From Prochlorococcus sp. AG-347-M18 (lineage in GTDB: Bacteria > Cyanobacteriota > Cyanobacteriia > PCC-6307 > Cyanobiaceae): a stretch of DNA of 64,000 nt. The notes beneath the pieces are model-generated. The model searched no databases, was not told the origin of the DNA, and saw only the letters and a program-made list of their open reading frames with translations. Position 1 is the stretch's first letter, and every line of letters starts with the position of its first letter. This document shows positions 46,927-54,838 of this stretch, one piece after another. Made by a program: the position numbers and the translations under genes. The stretch spans positions 1-64,000 of the forward strand of contig QCCT01000003.1 of assembly GCA_003281165.1 (NCBI GenBank), written 5' to 3'.

Positions 46927-48111
46927 TTAATAAATAAACTCTAAAAGATTACCATCATTTATAATATGTTTAACTTTATATATTTTATTACTATATATTT
47001 CTATTGATACAAAAAAAGTAATAAGTATTTCTAATGAATAATCTGGAAAATAAACCAAAGCAATATTTTTTTTATGATTAATCCACTTAACGAAGATTAT
47101 TTTATAAAAAGGTTTATTTTCATTCTTAAAAAATAATGTTAAATATTTTAATTTATCATTTTTAATAATATTATTATTCTCTGATTGTCTATTCTTTGAA
47201 TAATCAATAATCTTTGATATTGAATCTTTACTAAGATGCTCGTAATTATTAATTTTATTATATACTTGCCTTTGTATAATTAAATCAAGATATCTTCTTA
47301 ATGGTGAAGTGCATTGTACATACATTTTAAGGCCTAATGACTCATGGATTCCTGGCTTAGTTGTTATGTAACTTCTTCCCATAAATTGTTTTAATATTAT
47401 ATATTTAATATCACTATCGTCGTATCTATTTAGTATCTCAGTTGGATTGCAATTTAATTTCTGAATTCTAAATGCGGCCGCTAAATTATATTTATAAATA
47501 AATAAACTTGTTACATAACCCATTAAAATCATTGATTCTGCAACTATAATTTGTGATATTGTTTTCTCTAAATTATCTAGTACAACATTATCTTTATATA
47601 ATTTAATTTTATTATTAGGACTTTCAAAAATTATTGCTCCTTGTTTCTTTCTGAATAATATACTTTTTTCTAATAAATTTTTAATCTCAATTAATTCTAT
47701 TTCTTCTTTAGGTTCTAATTCTAATATTTCATTTGCATCTTCATATGTTAATTGATATTTTGGTTTTATTATTGCTTCAGTTATTTCATAATTATTTATT
47801 GATCCATCGTCATTGAATTCTATTGCTGCACTAATAGTTTCTGAAATTTTATTTTGAGCTAGATTTGCCTTTTCAAGAATATCTTTAGGCAGCATTGGGA
47901 CATATTTATCAATTAAATATAAACTGCTATTTCTCTTTCTTGCATCTAAATCAACATTAGAGTTATGCAAAAAGAGTTTGCATGGATTACTAATATGTAT
48001 CCATAAATTTTTTTTATTTCCTTTTTTTATTTCTAATGAAATAGCGTCATCAACTTCATGTGGATCATCAGAGTCAATAATATATGTTTTTAAATTGGTT
48101 AAATCTTTCAA
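46927..48111 (-). CDS. RNase II-family catalytic core lacking RNA-binding domains
   Basis: This 394-residue protein is almost only an RNB domain. Its acidic site is present at the very N terminus: IDSDDPHEVDDAIS with Asp13, Glu19, Asp21 and Asp22. They correspond to E. coli RNase II Asp201, Asp207, Asp209 and Asp210, so one is a conservative Asp-to-Glu change. The catalytic Arg block TSPLRRYLDL is intact. The usual cold-shock domains in front and most of the S1 domain behind are missing (the last 90 residues may be a remnant). It should be a 3'-5' exoribonuclease. Confidence 0.9.
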   Translation of the reverse strand: MKDLTNLKTYIIDSDDPHEVDDAISLEIKKGNKKNLWIHISNPCKLFLHNSNVDLDARKRNSSLYLIDKYVPMLPKDILEKANLAQNKISETISAAIEFNDDGSINNYEITEAIIKPKYQLTYEDANEILELEPKEEIELIEIKNLLEKSILFRKKQGAIIFESPNNKIKLYKDNVVLDNLEKTISQIIVAESMILMGYVTSLFIYKYNLAAAFRIQKLNCNPTEILNRYDDSDIKYIILKQFMGRSYITTKPGIHESLGLKMYVQCTSPLRRYLDLIIQRQVYNKINNYEHLSKDSISKIIDYSKNRQSENNNIIKNDKLKYLTLFFKNENKPFYKIIFVKWINHKKNIALVYFPDYSLEILITFFVSIEIYSNKIYKVKHIINDGNLLEFIY

Positions 48112-48156
48112 ATATTTGAGATACTAATTATAGTGCCAACTATATTCAATATGAAA

Positions 48157-48378
48157 TTATCCTTCGGGATTTACAAAGGGTAAAAGAGCTACAATTCTGG
48201 CTCTTTTTACAGCTAATGTAAGATCTCTTTGTTGTTTAGAGGTTAAACCTGTCATCCTTCTTGGTAGGATTTTACCCCTTTCAGTTATGAATTTTTTTAG
48301 TAGTTCTACATCCTTATAGTCAATAGGATCTCCAGGTTTGATAGGTGATAATTGTTTTTTAAAAATTGAATTAGGCAT
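48157..48378 (-). CDS. rpsR: Ribosomal protein S18
   Basis: The 73-residue protein has the S18 core: [26 protein letters not shown] start (here [15 protein letters not shown]), then [19 protein letters not shown] and [12 protein letters not shown]. It joins S6 in the small subunit platform. It is encoded 16 bp after rpmG on the same strand, the conserved rpmG-rpsR pair. Confidence 0.97.
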   Translation of the reverse strand: MPNSIFKKQLSPIKPGDPIDYKDVELLKKFITERGKILPRRMTGLTSKQQRDLTLAVKRARIVALLPFVNPEG

Positions 48379-48394
48379 GATTTGATTGATTTGA

Positions 48395-48589
48395 TTACTT
48401 TATTTCTTTGTGAATTGTCATTCTGTTTAAATGAGGATTAAACTTTTTAAGTTCTAATCTTTCAGTTGTATTTCTACGATTCTTTTCAGTAGTATATCTT
48501 GAGACACCATTTGATCTCTTAGGATCTGTGCTAGTCCTAGCTTCAGTACATTCCAGGGTCACTACAACTCTTGTCCCTTTTTTAGCCAT
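48395..48589 (-). CDS. rpmG: Ribosomal protein L33
   Basis: I start at the ATG at 48589, giving 64 residues: [20 protein letters not shown], then [20 protein letters not shown] and a basic end. An upstream in-frame ATG at 48637 would add 16 residues not seen in the family. The zinc-ribbon cysteine pairs of some L33 forms are absent (a zinc-independent type). It is followed by rpsR and is divergent from pheT. Confidence 0.96.
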   Translation of the reverse strand: MAKKGTRVVVTLECTEARTSTDPKRSNGVSRYTTEKNRRNTTERLELKKFNPHLNRMTIHKEIK

Positions 48590-48690
48590 TTTGAATAATA
48601 CTTTATTGTATAATTTTCTATTGTACATCTTCAACAAACTTTTTTGAAGATATACTCATTTCTTTTATTATCATTGATTAAAAAATATAT

Positions 48691-51135
48691 ATGAAAGTTT
48701 CTCAAAATTGGTTGAAAAATTTAGTAGAAATTACTTCTACTCCTGAAGATCTCTCTGAGAAATTGTCTATTGGTGGATTTGAGGTTGAATCATTAGAAGA
48801 TTGTTCAGAAAATGTGAATGGTGTTGTTTTAGGGAAGGTTTTATCTGTTTTAAAACACGAAGGATCTGACAAACTTTCAATTTGCCAAGTCGATATTGGT
48901 AATTCGAAGAATTTACAAATTATCTGTGGTGCGCGAAATATTAAACCAAATATTTATGTTTATGTTGCTACTGTCGGCGCAAAATTAAATGCTGTTGATT
49001 TAACTATTAAAAGAAGTGAAATTAGAGGTGTCATGAGTGAGGGAATGATATGCTCTCTGCAGGAGCTTGGGTTAGAAGACTCTAGCGAAGGGATAGAGAT
49101 CATTGATGAAGATTTAGCTTTAAAATATAAATTGGGCACTCCAGGGTCTGAATTGCTTCAATTAAATGATTTTATATATGATTTAGCCATCACAGCTAAT
49201 AGGCCTGACGGTATGTCTGTTATGGGTATAGCCCGGGAAATTTCAGCTCTTTTAGAATCACCATTAAATTTTCCAGAATTAAGTAATAAATACAATATCC
49301 ATTTATTTAAGGGATTTAAACTTTGTCCAGAGGCTATAGAATCTAATTGCATATATACAATAAGCTGCATTGATGGAGTAAATGGAGATAAATTATCGCC
49401 AAAATGGCTTAAAGACCGTATAGAAAAATCAGGTATAAAGTCGATTAATTTTCTAGTTGATTTGACAAACTATATTCTTTTAGAACAAGGGCAACCCTTG
49501 CATGCGTTTGACAAAGAAAAACTATCTAACTTAATTGGAAAAGAAGTTTCTCCAGAAGACTTTTCTGTACGAAAATCTAGGGATAACGAAACCCTTGTTT
49601 GTTTAGATGGTAAGAAATATGAATTAAATGAAAATATTACAGTAGTTACTTGTTGCGATAAACCTGTTGCTATTGCTGGGGTAATAGGTGGTTTAGAGAC
49701 TTCTGTAAGCAATACTACCTCTTCTATTTACCTTGAAGGTGCTGTTTTTAATCCAGTTACTATAAGAAAATCCTCAAAGGCGGTTGGCATAAGAACAGAA
49801 TCTAGCAGCAGGTATGAAAAAGGTATTTCATCAAAAAATACATTAAGTGCAGTAACAAGGGCAATTAATCTTCTAGAAGAATATTTTTCTATTAATTCAC
49901 CAATAATCAATACTTCCAATTTAAAAAATGATGAGGATATATTTATTAAACTACGTAGAAATCGAATACATAAAATTTTGGGACCATTAATAGTAAACGA
50001 TCAATTTCAAAAAAGAAATTTATCTGATAATGAAATAGTTGATAAATTAACACTCATAGGTTGTACTTTAATTAATAAGGAATATGGCTGGGATGTAGCA
50101 GTAATTCCTAATAGATCAAATGATTTAATAAGAGAAATAGATTTAATTGAAGAAATTGCGAGATTAATAGGGTATGACAGATTCGACTTAAACCTCCCTA
50201 ATCCAATTAAGCCCGGAAAATTGTCATCAGAACAGTTGGCATTGAGAAAAGTAAAAAATGGTTTCACAGAAAATGGTTTTAACGAGGTACTTAGCTACTC
50301 TCTTGTTCCTGAAGATAATGAAAAACTTATAAAGATTTCTAATCCTTTGTTATTAGAAACTAGCTGTTTAAGAGATAATATCTGGAAAGAACATTTGGAG
50401 ATATTAAACCGTAATATAAAAGCTGGACAAACAAGTTGTTATATATTTGAAATTGGAAATGTTTTTCAAAAGAAAACTGAGTTCATTCAAGAAGAAGTTC
50501 TCAATGGTGCGATTTATGGAAATAAAAAATTTGGAAAATGGATAAATTCGGGTAAGGATAACGATCTTAATTATTACCAGGCAAGGGGAAAGTTAAAGGA
50601 GGCTTTATCATCTTTGCATATAAAAATTGAGGATAAACCTACTGATTCAATTGATTTTCTTCATCCAGGAAGAACAGCGAAATTAGTTATTGAAGGGAAA
50701 GATGCAGGTTATTTTGGTGAAGTACACCCAAAACTAATATTAGAAAAGAAGTCGTTAAAAAAAGTTTATTTGTTTAGCATTAATGTTTCCAACCTCTTGG
50801 AAGCATGTACAAGAAAAAATAAATGGATTCCAATATATAAGCAATATCCAATTGTTCCGAAAATGGAAAGGGATATAAATTTTGTTTTCAGTAAGAAATT
50901 TTTAATTAAGGAAATAACATTACAAATAAGAAAAACGGGAAAAAATCTCTTAGAGGATGTAAATTTAATTGATGTTTTTGAAGATACTAAATTTGGAGAT
51001 GATCATATAAGTTATACATTTAGATTATCTTATAGAGATAAAGATAAAACATTACTGGACTCGGACATTACATCAATTCATTCAAAAATCATTTCAAATG
51101 TTGAAAAATGCTTTAATACAAAATTGAGAAATTAA
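48691..51135 (+). CDS. pheT: Phenylalanyl-tRNA synthetase beta subunit
   Basis: The 814-residue beta chain pairs with PheS. The tRNA-binding OB domain is near residues 40-150 (VLGKVLSVLKHEGSDKLSIC). The B3/B4 editing part follows (EQGQPLHAFDKEKL, IAGVIGGLETSVSNTT), then the B5 domain (DLIREIDLIEEIARLIGYD). A C-terminal ferredoxin-fold anticodon-binding domain (PKMERDINFVF) ends the protein. The length is normal. pheS is not in this window. Confidence 0.97.
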   Translation: MKVSQNWLKNLVEITSTPEDLSEKLSIGGFEVESLEDCSENVNGVVLGKVLSVLKHEGSDKLSICQVDIGNSKNLQIICGARNIKPNIYVYVATVGAKLNAVDLTIKRSEIRGVMSEGMICSLQELGLEDSSEGIEIIDEDLALKYKLGTPGSELLQLNDFIYDLAITANRPDGMSVMGIAREISALLESPLNFPELSNKYNIHLFKGFKLCPEAIESNCIYTISCIDGVNGDKLSPKWLKDRIEKSGIKSINFLVDLTNYILLEQGQPLHAFDKEKLSNLIGKEVSPEDFSVRKSRDNETLVCLDGKKYELNENITVVTCCDKPVAIAGVIGGLETSVSNTTSSIYLEGAVFNPVTIRKSSKAVGIRTESSSRYEKGISSKNTLSAVTRAINLLEEYFSINSPIINTSNLKNDEDIFIKLRRNRIHKILGPLIVNDQFQKRNLSDNEIVDKLTLIGCTLINKEYGWDVAVIPNRSNDLIREIDLIEEIARLIGYDRFDLNLPNPIKPGKLSSEQLALRKVKNGFTENGFNEVLSYSLVPEDNEKLIKISNPLLLETSCLRDNIWKEHLEILNRNIKAGQTSCYIFEIGNVFQKKTEFIQEEVLNGAIYGNKKFGKWINSGKDNDLNYYQARGKLKEALSSLHIKIEDKPTDSIDFLHPGRTAKLVIEGKDAGYFGEVHPKLILEKKSLKKVYLFSINVSNLLEACTRKNKWIPIYKQYPIVPKMERDINFVFSKKFLIKEITLQIRKTGKNLLEDVNLIDVFEDTKFGDDHISYTFRLSYRDKDKTLLDSDITSIHSKIISNVEKCFNTKLRN

Positions 51136-51148
51136 ATGTATTACCAAT

Positions 51149-51193
51149 CTTATATGAGACTATAACTAAGTCTATTAATAATTCTTATATAAG
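51149..51193. repeat. 45-bp imperfect palindrome, copy A
   Basis: The 45-bp unit begins CTTATATGAGACTAT and ends TTCTTATATAAG. Two more copies of exactly the same length lie at 51678 and 51856. The outer arms (CTTATAT/ATATAAG) can pair. It lies between pheT and the small exported gene at 51229, on its 5' side. Confidence 0.75.
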
Positions 51194-51228
51194 AAAAGTA
51201 ATAATCCTACAAAACTAATTAATGTTGT

Positions 51229-51489
51229 ATGATAAATGTCATGATCAACATACTATCTCTTTTATTATCTTCAGTGTTGTGGGTACAAGTCCCTCAGTGG
51301 TCAGATGATTGGTCAAAATGTTCTGTTGATGTACCTGATACCTCTTGTCATTGGTACATAACTGCACCAGATAATACTTTTGGTGAAGGGTTTGATTGGG
51401 CCAGTGCTCCTTGGTTTGACGCAAACGGTTTAAGCGATGTTCCTAGTATTGATAAACAAACTGCAATTCAAAAGCTTCAAAGTAAGTAG
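51229..51489 (+). CDS. Small exported Trp-rich protein
   Basis: The 86-residue protein starts with a hydrophobic signal (MINILSLLLSSVLWV), followed by a Trp-rich polar part with two Cys (SKCSVDVPDTSCHWYI) and WASAPWFDANG. A second ATG at 51241 would remove only four residues. It should be exported, perhaps with one disulfide. It lies between copies of the 45-bp repeat. The family is not recognised. Confidence 0.55.
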   Translation: MINVMINILSLLLSSVLWVQVPQWSDDWSKCSVDVPDTSCHWYITAPDNTFGEGFDWASAPWFDANGLSDVPSIDKQTAIQKLQSK

Positions 51490-51509
51490 TACTGTCTTTA
51501 AGGCAGTAC
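51489..51509 (+). terminator. Hairpin after the exported Trp-rich gene
   Basis: Arms GTACTGTC and GGCAGTAC (8 bp, one G:T) surround the loop TTTAA, right at the stop codon. No T-run follows, so it is only a possible terminator or mRNA-stabilising hairpin. Confidence 0.5.
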
Positions 51510-51677
51510 GGGAAAATATAAAACCCTTTGATATCAACACTTTTTAATCGTTATTAATTTCTTGGACATTGAAAGGACATAATTTGTTGATTTATTGATT
51601 AACTTTAATTATTCCCAGGTAATAAAACAGTTTGTGTATGAATTAGTCAAATTGATAAATTAATATATCTTACATAT

Positions 51678-51722
51678 CTTTTTTGAGACTATAAAATAGA
51701 CTTATAATTAGTCTCACATAAG
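51678..51722. repeat. 45-bp imperfect palindrome, copy B
   Basis: This 45-bp copy shares GAGACTAT and the block AGACTTATAATTAGTCT with copy C and ends CACATAAG. It lies in the 421-bp gene-free stretch after the exported Trp-rich gene, which otherwise contains only AT-rich sequence and no frame I can support. Confidence 0.75.
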
Positions 51723-51855
51723 AAATACTATACAAAAAATTTTATTCTTTAAAAGTACATTCTTTTTTTTATTTCATTTATACATAATTATTGTTTCAAT
51801 AGATTTGAATAATAATAATTGATAAAAATTTGAAAATTTTCAAATTAGCGGCTAT

Positions 51856-51900
51856 CTTATATGAGACTATTAATTAGACTTATAATTAGTCTAATATGAG
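51856..51900. repeat. 45-bp imperfect palindrome, copy C
   Basis: This copy is CTTATATGAGACTATTAATT followed by AGACTTATAATTAGTCTAATATGAG. The inner arms TAGACT and AGTCTA flank TATAATT. It ends 10 bp before the stop of the RHH/J-domain gene on the minus strand. Confidence 0.75.
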
Positions 51901-51910
51901 AATTAATATA

Positions 51911-52921
51911 CTATCTTCTATATAGATTTTTTAGCAATTGATACGCTTCATTTAATTTTCTCATTTGATCTGTTGATCCTCCAGCATCTGGATGCGTCTC
52001 TAAGGCTATTGATTTATAGGCCTCCCTAATTTTACGGAACGTATGAGCGGATCCTGCGGATGTTGATAAATTCAATAATTTAAGAGCTCCATGTACTGTC
52101 ATTGTTGAGTCCAAAGTTTCAAATGAATTTGATCTATTATTACGCTTAAATCTACTTATAAACCTTCTCATAAGTGTTGGTATTCTATTTATCAGGTCTG
52201 ATGTAGCAAAAGGGTCTTCTAAAACGCCAATCATTAATAAAACAATTTCAAGGGATGGATTTTTCTTTATCCAAAATGGGCATAATTCTGACATTAATTT
52301 ATTGGCTGCACTCCACGTAAAGGGTAGATTTTCAGTTCCATCAAGATTTGGCCATATATCCCTTTCAAACCAATCCATCGAAGCTTCTACTACATGATCA
52401 TTAGGAACCGATCCATATAAGATTTTCCAATGACTAATTAACTCAATTCGACATTTTATTAATTCAGTTTCTTTAATTGTATTAATTTGAATATCATTAA
52501 TATTCTCCTTTAATTTTTCACTATTAATACTTCTTCTTAGATTCCTTACTTTTTTTTCAACAAAATTGGGAAGGCTTATGTTTAAGTTGCCTTTTTCTTT
52601 AGATTGATTATCATTTTTAAATCTTTTATTCAAAGATATCTCATTAACTTCTTTTTTTAAGTCTGATTTAATTAATACCAATGCAGTATCTTCATCAATA
52701 TTTAAATTTTCTTTATTATTATTCTCGTTAAAGTCTATTTCCTGTTGTTGGTTCTTAGGTAGTAAATCATCTTCTTGAAGAAGTTCCTTAAGTATCTTTT
52801 CTATTACAGGCCCTCTTGCTCTAAATCCCCACTCTTTTCGTAATAGATCAAACCTGGAAATTAGTTCCTCAGGTAAATCAATTGAAATTCTTTTTGTATT
52901 TGAATTTTCAGGAATATTCAA
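51911..52921 (-). CDS. RHH DNA-binding domain fused to a J domain
   Basis: The 336-residue protein has an N-terminal ribbon-helix-helix domain: strand KRISIDLPEEL, then helices with LLRKEWGFRARGPVIEKIL. A long Asn/Lys-rich linker (about residues 55-150) and a middle helical domain (about 155-260) follow. The C-terminal J domain has its HPD motif in ALETHPDAGGSTDQMRKLNEAY (near residue 313). J domains recruit DnaK. The combination suggests a DNA-bound regulator whose complex is remodelled by DnaK. The 45-bp repeats just beyond its 3' end are candidate binding sites. Confidence 0.85.
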   Translation of the reverse strand: MNIPENSNTKRISIDLPEELISRFDLLRKEWGFRARGPVIEKILKELLQEDDLLPKNQQQEIDFNENNNKENLNIDEDTALVLIKSDLKKEVNEISLNKRFKNDNQSKEKGNLNISLPNFVEKKVRNLRRSINSEKLKENINDIQINTIKETELIKCRIELISHWKILYGSVPNDHVVEASMDWFERDIWPNLDGTENLPFTWSAANKLMSELCPFWIKKNPSLEIVLLMIGVLEDPFATSDLINRIPTLMRRFISRFKRNNRSNSFETLDSTMTVHGALKLLNLSTSAGSAHTFRKIREAYKSIALETHPDAGGSTDQMRKLNEAYQLLKNLYRR

Positions 52922-53065
52922 TAATATTTTCTTGAATAGTATGGAATTTATTTAATTTTATTCAAAAAAAATTGAAAGTCCATACGAAATATTGTTTTTA
53001 AATTAAAACCAATTTATTTTTATGTCACAAGTCAATTAAGTGTCTTTTTATAATACAAATAAAAA

Positions 53066-53245
53066 ATGTTTAATTGTTATTTCAAGTCATCTAAAGAAAA
53101 AAAGAGTTTTTATCAACATAAGAAATTAGAAATGCTCAATTATATTAAGGATTCACTTGAACGTAAAATTGCCTCAGTAACAGCATCTATAGAAGTTTTA
53201 GAAAGCCAAATAAGCAGGGATAAGGAAGTTGAAGTAACTAATTAG
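53066..53245 (+). CDS. 59-residue helical protein
   Basis: Hand translation of the frame gives MFNCYFKSSKEKKSFYQHKK, then LEMLNYIKDSLERKIASVTA and SIEVLESQISRDKEVEVTN. The C-terminal 35 residues are a coiled-coil-like helix. A second in-frame ATG at 53132 would leave only that part. It converges with the ATP adenylyltransferase gene, 3 bp apart. The function is unknown. Confidence 0.5.
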   Translation: MFNCYFKSSKEKKSFYQHKKLEMLNYIKDSLERKIASVTASIEVLESQISRDKEVEVTN

Positions 53246-53248
53246 TAT

Positions 53249-54079
53249 TCAAACAAAATTTTCTAGAAGTTTTTCAGGGCCTAATTTCTTTAAATAATTA
53301 ATATTTGAATTTTCAGTTACTAATAAGTATCCTGCAAATCCTAAACCGTTAATACTGAAACCATGGATATGATCATTTTTTCTTTTTATAATAGCGATCC
53401 ATTTATTAGTTATTAAAATATTGTAAGGATATATCGGTTTCTTATCACTAATAGGGTTCCCAAGTCCTAATTTCTTGCATAATTCCAAGTAAAATTCAAA
53501 AAGACATGATGGATTTTCTAAAAAATTAAATTTAGATACAACAATATTTTTTTTAAGCTTACTATTTATATCTTGATATGAGTTCATTTCTAAAAACCAC
53601 TTTTCTCTAGGGCATGATATCTCACCTTTAGATCTACGCAGAAGTTGAAAATGCCTGTGAGGTTGACTCGCTCCCGCAATTGGAGAACTATTGAAAAACC
53701 ACAATCCACTAGTATCTTTATTAACTTGTTGGATGGCTCTCCAATCTTTAATATCTAACCATCCATTTTGAGGTTTCCATTCATTTGTAATAAGTAAAAT
53801 ATGACCTTTTTGTACAGGGTACTTATTTAATATTAGTTGATGATTATCACCAATTTTATCTATTTCTAGTATCTTTTCCCAAGGACAAAATGGATTTTGC
53901 TTAGGACCATAAATTTTTTTTTTATTAAATTTTGAAGTATCGAGTTTCCTAATTATGAAGTCGTCTTTTTCATATAAATCTCTTGTGATAATATCAGTTT
54001 TGAGAGGATATAATGATTCATCATCAATTGATAATTGAGTTTGTTCTAGTGCTTTTTTCCAATATATTTCTAAACTCAT
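53249..54079 (-). CDS. ATP adenylyltransferase (Ap4A phosphorylase type)
   Basis: The 276-residue protein has the catalytic HxHxQ block in AGASQPHRHFQLLRR and the C-terminal FSINGLGFAGYLLVTE block of fungal APA2 and its cyanobacterial relatives. It would split or make diadenosine tetraphosphate with phosphate or sulfate and ATP. The length is close to the family. It converges with the 59-residue helical gene, 3 bp apart. Confidence 0.9.
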   Translation of the reverse strand: MSLEIYWKKALEQTQLSIDDESLYPLKTDIITRDLYEKDDFIIRKLDTSKFNKKKIYGPKQNPFCPWEKILEIDKIGDNHQLILNKYPVQKGHILLITNEWKPQNGWLDIKDWRAIQQVNKDTSGLWFFNSSPIAGASQPHRHFQLLRRSKGEISCPREKWFLEMNSYQDINSKLKKNIVVSKFNFLENPSCLFEFYLELCKKLGLGNPISDKKPIYPYNILITNKWIAIIKRKNDHIHGFSINGLGFAGYLLVTENSNINYLKKLGPEKLLENFV

Positions 54080-54127
54080 TTAAAAAAATTTATCATTATC
54101 ATTTTAAAAAAAAAAATAAACTTGTAA

Positions 54128-54511
54128 TTACTTTTTATTAAATTGATATTCTTTCAATTTTTCCAAAGGTACTGATTCTAAGACTACAATATTAGTTGAT
54201 TCTAATATGACTTTTGGTGCAAGACCGTCTAATAATGCTTGCTTCCACCGATCAAGACAAATACACCAATGATCACCATCCTTTAGTCCTGGGAAGGAAT
54301 AAATAGGCATGGGAGTTATTAAATCATTACCTTGTGATTTACTATATTTCAGGAAATTATCATCCATTACACAACATATAGAATGATTCCCTCCATCATT
54401 TATGTCATAGCTGCAAAATCCATCCCTGAACCACCCTGTCATAGGTGCGCAACTACAAATCTTAATTTCTTCTCCAAGGACATTTAACTGATTTTGATTA
54501 TTTATGGTCAT
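54128..54511 (-). CDS. DUF2237 family protein
   Basis: The 127-residue protein follows the DUF2237 pattern closely: NVLGEEIKICSCAPMTGWFRDG, GNHSICCVMDDNFLKYSKSQGND and FPGLKDGDHWCICLDRWKQAL. Several conserved Cys could bind metal. The function is unknown. It lies upstream of the ATP adenylyltransferase gene on the same strand. Confidence 0.88.
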   Translation of the reverse strand: MTINNQNQLNVLGEEIKICSCAPMTGWFRDGFCSYDINDGGNHSICCVMDDNFLKYSKSQGNDLITPMPIYSFPGLKDGDHWCICLDRWKQALLDGLAPKVILESTNIVVLESVPLEKLKEYQFNKK

Positions 54512-54556
54512 AGTTTTTTTAATAATAATAAAACACCAACATTTCTTTAAAAAAGG

Positions 54557-54587
54557 TTGACGAGTATGGGGGGTAAGGAGGTAATAA
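54557..54587 (+). promoter_or_regulatory. Possible promoter of the 72-residue acidic protein
   Basis: A TTGACG box at 54557-54562 and a TAATAA box at 54582-54587, spaced by 19 bases, precede the ATG at 54610. The stretch between them is G-rich (TATGGGGGGTAAGGAGG), unlike the rest of this AT-rich region. It contains an AAGGAGGT sequence that would be too far (27 bases) from the ATG to be the ribosome site. Confidence 0.35.
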
Positions 54588-54609
54588 TTCTAATAAGGTT
54601 TTTTTCATT

Positions 54610-54828
54610 ATGGATTGGGACTTTACTGAAAACATTGCATTTAAAGCTCTTTATGAAGCTTTTAAAGATAGTGATGAAACTTCCGCATTAGAATTTTTAT
54701 CTAGTGATGGTGCTTCATATTATCTTGAGTTAACACAGGATGCCGCGGGTGAGGGACTTGATCTGGGTGATAATGAAACGATGGAAGAACTACAGGAAGA
54801 AATTATTGAATATTTAGAAAATAACTAA
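54610..54828 (+). CDS. 72-residue acidic conserved protein
   Basis: The protein is very acidic (MDWDFTENIAFKALYEAF, then TSALEFLSSDGASYYLELTQ and a Glu-rich C-terminal helix). It appears soluble and helical. No family with a known function comes to mind; similar proteins occur in marine picocyanobacteria. It converges with metH, 10 bp apart. Confidence 0.6.
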   Translation: MDWDFTENIAFKALYEAFKDSDETSALEFLSSDGASYYLELTQDAAGEGLDLGDNETMEELQEEIIEYLENN

Positions 54829-54838
54829 AAATCTTACC

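Noticed and set aside
54566..54691. An overlapping 41-codon frame from the ATG inside the G-rich leader
   Set aside because: It is out of frame with the conserved acidic gene, its residues look like frame-shifted sequence, and there is no family support.
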